Positions 60,701-64,000 of a DNA stretch of 64,000 bases are shown piece by piece (within the stretch, counting starts at the first letter, position 1; each line of letters starts with the position of its first letter). Under the pieces are notes generated by a model. The model saw nothing but the letters and a program-made list of their open reading frames with translations. It was not told the DNA's origin and made no database searches. Source of the stretch: Euleptes europaea (lineage: Eukaryota > Chordata > Lepidosauria > Squamata > Sphaerodactylidae); assembly GCF_029931775.1 (NCBI RefSeq), contig NC_079325.1, forward strand, positions 53,304,286-53,368,285, given 5' to 3'. The translations under genes and the position numbers were made by a program.

Positions 60701-62658
60701 GCAGTCCGAGAGGCAGAGACTTGCAGCTTAATGTGAGAGATCCCCTCTCTCTGAGTTTACTTCTCCAAATCAAATGTTCAGACGTTGATAAAGAAACAAA
60801 GGATTTATTGAAGACATCAGGAGATGAGACAGGCACAGGTAGAAAGCTGCAAGTGAGGGGCTATTCGGTTTTACAGAATATATTGACTCCAGGGCACTGG
60901 GGCACTGGGGTTCACACTTATTGTTATGGGAAGTTACAAGCTTGGCATAATACAAAACATCAGACGAGTCCCAGGAAGTCTGGTGAAGCTATCACACTTC
61001 CAAGGCCGCATCGGCCTGAGGGAGTACTGACAGGAAGAACAGCGGGGGGGGGGAAGATACTAGGGGCAATCAGGCCTGGCGCCTGAGACCAGAAGGTGTG
61101 AACTGCTTTTACGAGTTCGCTGATAACAAAGCAAAAGCAGGTGATGGAAAGCAGAGACACATAGACAGAGACCCTCACAATAGGTAGTTTTAGAACAGAT
61201 TGGCAGTTTCAGCTGAAGGGAGAGGGCACAGATGTATGGTTGCCAGGTCCCTCTTCGCCACCGGTGGGAGGTTTTTGGAGCGGAGCCTAAGGTGGGCACG
61301 GTTTGGGGAAGGGAGGGACTTCAATGCCACAGAGTCCAATTGCCAAAGCGGCCTTTTCTCCAGGCGAACTGATCTCTATCGGATGGAGATCAGTTGTAAT
61401 AGCAGGAGATCTCCAGCTAGTACCTGGAGGTTGGCAACCTTACACAGATGTGTTGTCAGGTCCGAAGTGTGGAAAAGAGCCAGAGGAAGCTGTGAGTTGG
61501 CTGTAAATGAAGCCTGTTGGGGTTTAGGGTCCGAATCTGGACCCCTGAGCAAAAGTCAAGGATGGGCCCCACACCCCCCCTTTATTCCCACTGAGCAAGA
61601 CTAAAGCTCTGCATTTTCACAATGCACCACAGTTTGCATTTTGACTTTGCTTTCTTTCCACCACCCTTTTTTTATCACTCCCACTGGCCATATGGGACCA
61701 CTCAGTGAAAGGCCATAGGTAATTGCTCAAGCTGCCCTATGAGTAAGACCACCCGTGAGCTTTGTGTGTGCCGTCGGTTTTTAGGGGAGAGGCATAGTTG
61801 CGTGGTGCGGCATGTGTTTTTCCAGTTGTGACCAGAAGGTCCCTGGTTCAGTCCCCAGCATCACTATTTAAGTGTTCTCAGGTGATGTGAATAGGGTTGC
61901 CAACCTCCGGGTACTAGCTGGAGATCTGCTATTACAACTGATCTCCAGCCGATAGAGATCAGTTCCCCTGGAGAAAATAGACGCTTTGGCAATTGGACTC
62001 TGTGGCACTGAAGTCCCTCCCCTCCCCAAACCCCACCTTCCTCAGGCTCCACCCCAAAAACCTCCCGCTAGTGGCGAAGAGGGACCTGGCAACCCTAGAT
62101 GTGAAAGAGACACTGCACTTTCTGTCTGTTCCAATTGATCGCAGCTCTCCAGTGTCTCTGGCCAAGAGAGTTTTTCCAAGTCCTCCTTCCTGATATCCTT
62201 TTAAGTATAGATGGCTCCTTCTGCATGCAGAAGAGGTAATCTACCACAACCCTTCATGAGAAGCCATTGTAAGAGAGCAAACTTATCATTGCTACCCTAA
62301 AGCACCACATTTGTCTGTAGGGCATTGTCTCATCCTTGTCATTCTCTCTTGTTGGAACTGAACCCACTGTAGGACAGCTGCCTCCAGCAGTTGAACAACG
62401 GTGCGAACTTCATGGATCCAGGCTTCCAACAGAAGCTTGAAGACGAGAAGGAGCTCATCCATCGAGCCATCCAGAAGGAGCTGAAGATGAAGGAAGGGGC
62501 GGAAAACCTGCGCCGGGTGACCACCGACAAGAAGAACCTGGTGCACGTGGACAATGTCTTGAAATCTTCCAAGCGCAAACTGGAGCGGCTGCACTTGGAA
62601 CTCCAACAGCTCAATGCCCGGATAGTGGCCACTAAGAAAGAGAAGGAGAAGACAACAG
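39542..62658 (+). CDS. PKN3: PKN3, protein kinase N3; exons 1-2 of a gene running off the right edge
   Basis: PKN3 is a Rho-effector serine/threonine kinase of the PKC-related family. Exon 1 (39542-39565) encodes MAAGEIQQ and ends CAG|GTGAGA in phase 0. Exon 2 most likely runs 62373-62658. Acceptor AGs at 62372, 62387 and 62390 all keep the frame, so the first six residues are uncertain. It ends ACAG|GTGGGT in phase 1. Exon 2 encodes the first HR1 (Rho-binding coiled-coil) domain: [20 protein letters not shown], then [20 protein letters not shown]. It matches the human PKN3 start ([19 protein letters not shown], recalled) better than PKN1 or PKN2, and position and strand beside SET agree. The other HR1 repeats, C2-like and kinase domains lie beyond 64000. 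Exon 1 rests on phase fit, CpG context and a good ATG context (gcagcaATGg), so it is less sure than exon 2. Intron 1 is 22.8 kb. Confidence 0.88.
41589..41837 (-). mobile_element. hAT miniature element, diverged
   Basis: 'taaggtttgtcagctctggt' to 'ggaggttggcaaccctа' equivalent end; an extra ~40 bp sits in the interior. No clear target duplication. Confidence 0.65.
42779..43017 (-). repeat. SINE related to 20715-21016
   Basis: 'gaggaggagttggtttatat', 'tgaggtaggtggggctgaga', 'tcaccagattagagtccacc' and the reversed head 'ttaaccatcacaccatgccg'. Confidence 0.82.
43193..43484 (+). repeat. tRNA-derived SINE (cctcgtggcgcag type)
   Basis: The tRNA-like head 'gcctcgtggcgcagagtggt' with B-box-like 'gagttcgatcccgacgg' is followed by 'gactcagccttccatccttc' and ends 'acctttatctttacct'. 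A reverse copy lies at 44012-44290. Confidence 0.85.
43640..43870 (+). repeat. tRNA-derived SINE
   Basis: 'gagctggtgtagtgtagtgg', 'gacccaggttcaaatcccca', then a diverged body and tail. Same type as 6247. Confidence 0.78.
43888..44003 (-). mobile_element. hAT-type fragment
   Basis: Reverse of the interior of 16745-16975: 'gcaaccacaaaagggctccc', 'ggcggagccaaccacaaaat'. Ends are degraded. Confidence 0.5.
44012..44290 (-). repeat. tRNA-derived SINE (cctcgtggcgcag type)
   Basis: Reverse copy of 43193-43484: 'aaagataaaagtagtcccct', 'gaggctgagtcaaccttgag', ending 'accactctgtgccacggggc'. Confidence 0.83.
45499..45920 (+). mobile_element. hAT miniature element carrying a second copy of its own family
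   Basis: Outer copy: TAGGGTTTCCAGCC at 45499 to TAATCCTA at 45920, flanking 8-mers GGGCTCCC / GGGGTCCC (7 of 8). Inner copy: 45549-45753 in reverse orientation, with the perfect 8-bp duplication ATTACAAC at 45541-45548 and 45754-45761. Removing the inner copy and one 8-mer leaves the family's normal 'attacaactgatctcc'. Confidence 0.93.
45926..46142 (+). repeat. 5S rRNA-derived SINE
   Basis: 'ggtctcagaagctaagcagg', 'tatttggataggagaccacc', 'tgccataagtcatctgtgac', ending in (ca)n. It starts right at the end of the nested hAT element. Confidence 0.88.
46264..46484 (+). repeat. 5S rRNA-derived SINE with target duplication
   Basis: Near full length: 'cctgatctcggcagctctca', 'gaagctaagcagggtcagcc', 'tatttggatgggagaccacc', 'ggaataccagggttgctgtg' (close to 5S rRNA), then the BovB-like tail. 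ATTCTGTGTT flanks it at 46254-46263 and 46485-46494. Confidence 0.93.
47008..47216 (-). mobile_element. hAT miniature element (TAGGGTTGCCA family)
   Basis: 209 bp with the perfect 8-bp duplication GCAATGTC on both sides. Opposite orientation to 8593. Confidence 0.93.
48069..48240 (+). mobile_element. hAT miniature element, right end degraded
   Basis: Starts TAAGGTTGCCAACC, passes 'ttatggcattgaagtccctc', and fades at 'ctggtggcgaagatgggagg' without a clean GGCAACCCTA end. Confidence 0.75.
48929..49124 (+). mobile_element. hAT-type element (CAGTGGTTCCCAAA ends)
   Basis: Inverted ends CAGTGGTTCCCAAA / TTTGGGAACCTCTG; perfect 8-bp duplication GCTTAGAG at 48921-48928 and 49125-49132. Related in its ends to 13262-13448. 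Confidence 0.92.
50066..50808 (+). mobile_element. hAT miniature element split by a palindromic insertion
   Basis: Left end TAGAGTTGTCAACCTCC at 50066; the body resumes near 50612 and runs to GGCAACCCTG at 50808. Flanks TATTCGGG / TACTCAGG agree at 6 of 8. The interruption, 50087-50611, is flanked by AACCTCCAGGT on both sides. Confidence 0.8.
50088..50575. repeat. Long near-perfect palindrome
   Basis: Left arm 50088-50320, right arm 50330-50575, loop of 9 nt. The outer ends are gttgcgaattcaaag / ctttgaattcgcaac. The arms differ by a ~13-nt extra piece near 50453-50468 and a few single bases. A 36-nt tail (gagtagcacttgtagccggt ...) follows before the 11-bp target duplication. No coding frame of note. 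Confidence 0.93.
51322..51483 (+). repeat. tRNA-derived SINE
   Basis: 'gagccaatgtactttagtgg', 'ggattcaaattctcactcgc', 'cctacctcacagggttgttc'; the 3' end is replaced by the adjoining hAT-like sequence. Confidence 0.7.
51487..51715 (-). mobile_element. hAT miniature element, diverged
   Basis: 'agggttgccagctccaggtt', 'gaggggtggggtttaggaag', then a foreign AT-rich patch (aaataaataataagc) and 'agatctccagcccctgcctg'. Confidence 0.65.
52061..52263 (+). mobile_element. hAT miniature element (TAGGGTTGCCA family)
   Basis: TAGGGTTGCCAACCACC to GGCAACCCTA, 203 bp. No matching 8-mers at the flanks. Confidence 0.85.
52973..53374 (+). repeat. tRNA-derived SINE carrying a hAT miniature element
   Basis: SINE head 'ggctcagagcatctgctcat' and 'cccaggttcaatccccagca'; the body resumes with 'tgaaagacctctgcatgaga' and 'ctgaccttgatggatcaaca'. 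The hAT element (53072-53282, TAGGGTTGCCA to GGCAACCCTA) interrupts it, with an imperfect repeat of 'ggtgata' at the junctions. Confidence 0.85.
53509..53638. repeat. Foldback repeat with ~45-bp arms
   Basis: 53509-53553 (gtagaaaagagcaagagccc ... ctaacaaaat) is the inverse of 53593-53637 (attttgttagtctttaaggt ... ttgctcttttct). Same arms as 22405-22570; 53760-53890 carries a further related single arm. Confidence 0.75.
54439..54647 (-). mobile_element. hAT miniature element (TAGGGTTGCCA family)
   Basis: 209 bp, TAGAGTTGCCAGG to GGCAACCCTA, reverse orientation. No convincing target duplication. Confidence 0.88.
55282..55731 (-). repeat. 3' LTR of the chromovirus
   Basis: 450 bp, TGTGAGAGATC at the left edge and CCCTCACA at the right. 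Same as 60732-61179 except for two extra Gs in a homopolymer near 55593-55604. Confidence 0.96.
55732..55745 (-). other. Polypurine tract
   Basis: On the minus strand AAGGGGGGCAGAA lies directly before the 3' LTR, the place and composition expected for the plus-strand primer. Confidence 0.8.
55743..59291 (-). CDS. pol of the chromovirus
   Basis: 1182-codon frame with domains in Ty3/Gypsy order: aspartic protease ([13 protein letters not shown], about residue 60), reverse transcriptase (about 235-410, with [13 protein letters not shown] and [11 protein letters not shown]), RNase H (about 500-625, [15 protein letters not shown] and TDHKNLEAL), integrase with a zinc-binding HHCC region ([20 protein letters not shown], then CPTC) and its catalytic core, and a C-terminal chromodomain (about 1115-1165, [19 protein letters not shown]). 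Length is normal for the family. It overlaps the end of gag by 40 nt in a different frame; related elements express pol by frameshifting or read-through. Confidence 0.95.
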   Translation of the reverse strand: MGTAGKKRRRSAVEGAPQQTAPVVVQGAPPMVSAQEDNVYVRVHLSLPKGGPSLEFPALVDSGCARTMISEDTAKKLGVRRKRLPGPLRFSQMDGSDFKRGPVTHRTAAVIMSVGEHWERLYFTIAPIVTPVVLGMNWLRGHNPSIDWVERVLSFPENPCSLHDKERVVRSPAAAVVGSPPPATVPPQLPTEYSQFADVFDVRECDELPPHRETDCAIEIVGEGKLSKGKVYPMSPSEKAVLRDYLDANLARGFIRPSKAPYSAPAFFVKKKTGDLRLCIDFRRLNAVTQSNAYPLPLIPDLLAQLKEGRIFTKLDLVEAYHRIRIKEGDEPKTAFSSCFGMFEYLVMPFGLSGAPSVFMQLINEVLHDLLFRGVVVFLDDILIYSETMEDHVRLVREVLQRLREHKLYAKVSKCEFHQPSITFLGYVISHQGLEMDPAKVQAVWDWEPPTTRRQLQQFLGFANFYRNFIPNFAQVALPLTALLRTKDKGASAALPSARLQWSPQCQQAFERLKLLFSSEPVLAHPDCTKPFVVQVDASDVAMGGALLQRDEGGGLRPCAYFSKKFSQSEINWAIWEKEAAAVKHALTIWRHFLEGAELPFEVCTDHKNLEALKGARKLNAKQIRWAQFFAKFRFTLKHVPGKENALADALSRLPQYRNDFDRPVDSLFTPEQRGEVPSLAVTTRSQAQRPDTPPTLKGIPEAFQQRLRDASLQEEEHHLLPTGLERTNTWWVQGGKLYVPSSLRKEVLGLVHGARLAGHFGFIKTLHLVRRQFWWPGMRSDVELYVRSCPTCATAKRRMGKPPGLLKPLENPSRPWEVIAMDFITDLPPSRGKTVLWVITDLFSKQVHFVPCAGLPSAQGLAKLFVTHVLRLHSIPRKVLSDRGVQFVAKFWRAFLKLMGVEEQGLSSAYHPQTDGQTERVNAVVECYLRCYVNFHQDDWVDLLPFAEYAYNNAPHSSTGFSPFQVIYGTEFGPFGSAPVTPELQSTPDLQEWIQVVKSTWPWLLKNLERAKSKYKEQADKHRSLGWELKVGEQVYLSTKNLRSLRPCKKLSDRYVGPFPITRVINEVTVELELPKTLKGVHPVFHISLLKPYVPAPQFHPPPAHEIPTVVGGDTHLEISKVLDSKWKKGKLFYFVRWKNLGSAHDEWVAAPHMAAPRLIQEFHLAYPDKPRPLENPGGGP
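59252..60679 (-). CDS. gag of the chromovirus
   Basis: 475-codon frame. The N-terminal part is rich in Pro, Glu and Lys, the middle has the capsid-like stretch ([33 protein letters not shown]) shared by Ty3/Gypsy Gag proteins, and a CCHC zinc knuckle ([14 protein letters not shown]) lies about residues 360-380. The mammalian RTL/PEG10 genes derive from sushi-type Gag proteins of this kind. Confidence 0.93.
   Translation of the reverse strand: MQGDEENTPTTPDAPNEPVVPEKPDPKEEGAKPKKPRDPIPDQGRDGRPRGLFNNWLDSPKGWSLSRTAAKDRRLAFPSTGLEGDPARKEALMEEERKQWQEDRQAMQEQMETMQRVIGEMAAALDALKVQPPAGNLPDGAPAAPPAPPSLPSRRDLKVTYDGSGDQLTFFMVQVDIFMREQGRTFTSEESRVQYVASLLQGEAAAWMVLQYELRSPVLRTLDEFMVALRNRFEDPTLGERAKASLMQLRQGTKSVAQYASEFQSLASRILDWSEATLVQCFREGLNPDLQHWAFMQGNPPDVEGWVRHAADIENRKQLLTLSKQRIGRDPRPRSDRGRDFRLGGSGGPSAAERRKRFETGVCLTCGGKGHFASQCPSRSGRPNPPRQAPTEPQKATAEDQPRRRSGPPGRRSGAPSALHARPQDGASTSTGPTGSRITSTTFDSDGSPTATTPSPSSSEEEEWEQPAKNAVGLL
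60719..60729 (-). other. Self-primer binding site
   Basis: On the minus strand AAGCTGCAAGT lies 2 nt inside the 5' LTR. It does not begin with the TGG expected for a tRNA primer. It is exactly complementary to ACTTGCAGCTT within the LTR (60854 down to 60844), the predicted RNA 5' end. Confidence 0.8.
60732..61179 (-). repeat. 5' LTR of the chromovirus
   Basis: 448 bp. On the minus strand a TATATT box (60882-60877) lies about 23-28 nt before the predicted RNA start at 60854, and AATAAA (60809-60804) follows about 45 nt after it. This suggests U3 of about 325 nt with a short R. Confidence 0.94.
61235..61442 (-). mobile_element. hAT miniature element (TAGGGTTGCCA family)
   Basis: TATGGTTGCCAGG to GGCAACCTTA with the perfect 8-bp duplication CACAGATG at 61227-61234 and 61443-61450. 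Confidence 0.92.
61800..61891 (+). repeat. tRNA-SINE piece cut by a hAT element
   Basis: 'gaccagaaggtccctggttc' and 'agtccccagcatcactattt', then the hAT element at 61892; 'gatgtgaaagagacactgca' resumes at 62098. Confidence 0.65.
61892..62097 (+). mobile_element. hAT miniature element (TAGGGTTGCCA family)
   Basis: 206 bp, TAGGGTTGCCAACC to GGCAACCCTA, with the perfect 8-bp duplication GATGTGAA at 61884-61891 and 62098-62105. It ends 275 bp before PKN3 exon 2. Confidence 0.93.
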
Positions 62659-64000
62659 GTGGGTGCGTGCAAGGGGCCAGGGAAGGATGTGGGGGTGAGT
62701 GATGGGGCCCAACTGGGCATCGTCTGTGGCTAGTCTTCCTGAATTACTTGCCCCATGCACATGGTGATGGGCACAGTCCCTCTGGAGGGAAGGGCTGCAT
62801 TTTGTGGGGGACCTATAGGCAGTCACCTTGGGTGCCCGTCATTTGGAGAGACCGCCTGTCATTGAGGGGACAATCGCAGGGTTTGGCCCTGCCTCAGCAG
62901 TGTTTCCTAAGAATGTAAGAAATGCCCTGCTGAATTGGCAAATTGCAAAAACAAAAAGATGGTAAAGTGATAGCAGCAGATTAAAATCAACACGTGGTTA
63001 ATGCTAGCAGGTAGGAGTTAAGACCAGCGTGCTGTGGTGGTTGGACTTGGGTCTGGGAGACCTGGGTTCAAATCCCCGCTCTGCCATGGAAGCTCACTGG
63101 GTGACCTTGGGCTGGTCATGTACTTTCAGCCTAGCCTACCTCACAGGGTTGTTGTGAGGATAAAATGGAGGAGAGGCGAATGATGTAAGCTGCTTTGGGC
63201 CCATATTGACAAGAAAGGCAAAGGAAGTAATTAAATAAAAATAGTGTAACTAACACCCAGATTAAAAGCAGCAAAAAAATTAAACAAATGAACTTCTTCC
63301 TATGTTAATAAAAAATAAAAGGCATAGAGCTTTGCATCTGTCTGCCATCGCCAGAAGACTGATGATGGTTCTTGGAAGGTTTAAAAGAAGATATGAAGAA
63401 AGAATGAACTAGCCAGGGGGTGCTAAAAGCAATCCAGAATGCAAGAAGGAAAGAAAACTGTGAGCAGCACAGGCTTCGACCACCCTGCCCCACCCCCTCC
63501 CATATGCTTGCATACCCAAGTATGTACTTTGTGTCTGGGGCTTTGAGAACTGGTATGTTTGGGGAACTGGCACTAAATATAATAAGACTGAAGGATTGTA
63601 TTTGGAGGTACATGGGGGTGGGGTTAATCTGCTGGTGGTCCCAGAGAATTCCTGAGAATCAAGCCTGCTGCTGTCTTCATAGTCCCACCCCTTACCTGCA
63701 TAGCCCTTCCCTGGAATTGTTGGTATGGTAAGAAGAGGGGAATGTTGTTTCCAACCTGGTCTTCAGCCTGCTTCTTTCAGCTGCTGATTTTTTTTAAATT
63801 GTTTTTTTGTGCTGTGTTGGAAGTTCCCTAGAGAATCCCTTTGACCGTGTGATGGCCTTATGTAATGCACAAATAAGCTGGCTTTTATAGAGAACTTGGC
63901 AAAATGCCTGTCCTAAGAACGTCAGAGCCCTTCTGGAGCAGACCAAAGGTCCCTGTAGCATCCTTTCCCTCGTAGTGTGCAACCGGATGGCCTGTGCAGT
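62659..64000 (+). other. PKN3 intron 2 (partial)
   Basis: Contains the SINE at 63022-63250 and, from about 63910, a piece of the unclassified repeat family at 300-535. No further exon with HR1-like coding is visible before the window ends. Confidence 0.65.
63022..63250 (+). repeat. tRNA-derived SINE
   Basis: 'gaccagcgtgctgtggtggt', 'gacctgggttcaaatccccg', 'gtgaccttgggctggtcatg', 'cctcacagggttgttgtgag' and a tail '(aaataaaa)'. The best-kept full copy of the 6247 type in the window. Confidence 0.88.

Larger units (their letters stand above)
55282..61179 (-). mobile_element. Ty3/Gypsy chromovirus (Tf1/sushi type), looks whole
   Basis: A 5.9-kb LTR retrotransposon, antisense in PKN3 intron 1. 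It has two ~450-bp LTRs with TGTGAG ... CTCACA ends, a 5-bp target duplication ATAGG (55277-55281 and 61180-61184), a self-primer-type binding site, a polypurine tract, and long gag and pol frames. A C-terminal chromodomain in pol places it among chromoviruses. As read here the LTRs differ only in the length of one G run (12 against 10), so the insertion is very young. I see no envelope gene. I judge it as whole on the basis of frame length and domain order only. Confidence 0.96.
39566..62372 (+). other. PKN3 intron 1
   Basis: 22.8 kb, largely made of transposable elements listed separately, including a whole Ty3/Gypsy element (55282-61179). No further exon is seen. Stretches with nothing I can name: 39800-41580, 41840-42775, 44300-45490 (AT-rich, with tgattacttt-type simple repeats at 45130-45210), 46600-47000, 47220-48060, 48250-48920, 49135-50060, 50810-51320, 52270-52970, 53900-54430 and 54650-55270. 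Confidence 0.7.

Noticed and set aside
59160-60731. 523-codon open frame on the plus strand
   Set aside because: It is the antisense shadow of the retrotransposon gag region, with no domain resemblance.

Overview
The window reads as nuclear DNA of a squamate reptile (a lizard, or a close relative). It holds three vertebrate genes in the order known from human 9q34.11: DYNC2I2 (minus strand), SET (plus) and PKN3 (plus). The DNA between and within them is packed with repeats typical of squamates: BovB/RTE and CR1 LINE pieces, several tRNA-derived SINE families, a 5S-rRNA-derived SINE, and many short hAT-type DNA transposons. The species cannot be fixed from the sequence alone. Human comparisons are from memory, not from a search.

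Layout. 1-5477: the 5' part of DYNC2I2 on the minus strand (exon 2 at 1315-1575, exon 1 at 5358-5477, the rest beyond the left edge), with a CpG-rich promoter near 5.35-5.87 kb. 5.9-26.5 kb: gene-free and repeat-rich. 26.58-26.86 kb: a perfect 143-bp tandem duplication. 26.9-28.7 kb: the SET CpG island with an array of TGCGCA / NRF1-like sites. 28138-33934: complete SET coding region, eight exons, 277 codons, with 3'UTR to about 34.8 kb. 34.8-38.9 kb: intergenic repeats. 38.9-39.75 kb: PKN3 promoter. 39542-39565: PKN3 exon 1. A 22.8-kb intron 1 follows, full of repeats. 62373-62658: PKN3 exon 2 (HR1 domain). The gene continues past the right edge.

The most striking item is a Ty3/Gypsy chromovirus of the vertebrate Tf1/sushi type at 55282-61179, antisense in PKN3 intron 1. 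It looks whole: gag and pol frames are long, the LTRs are identical apart from one G-run length, and a 5-bp target duplication (ATAGG) is intact, so the insertion is very recent. Beside the 5' LTR an 11-nt sequence is complementary to the predicted first 11 nt of its own RNA, the self-priming arrangement known from Tf1/sushi elements.

Other notable structures: about 20 copies of one hAT miniature element (ends TAGGGTTGCCA / TGGCAACCCTA, 8-bp target duplications), some inserted into SINEs or into each other; a ~490-bp near-perfect palindrome at 50088-50575 and three smaller foldbacks; and 5S-derived SINEs whose 3' tail matches the BovB 3' end in this same window.
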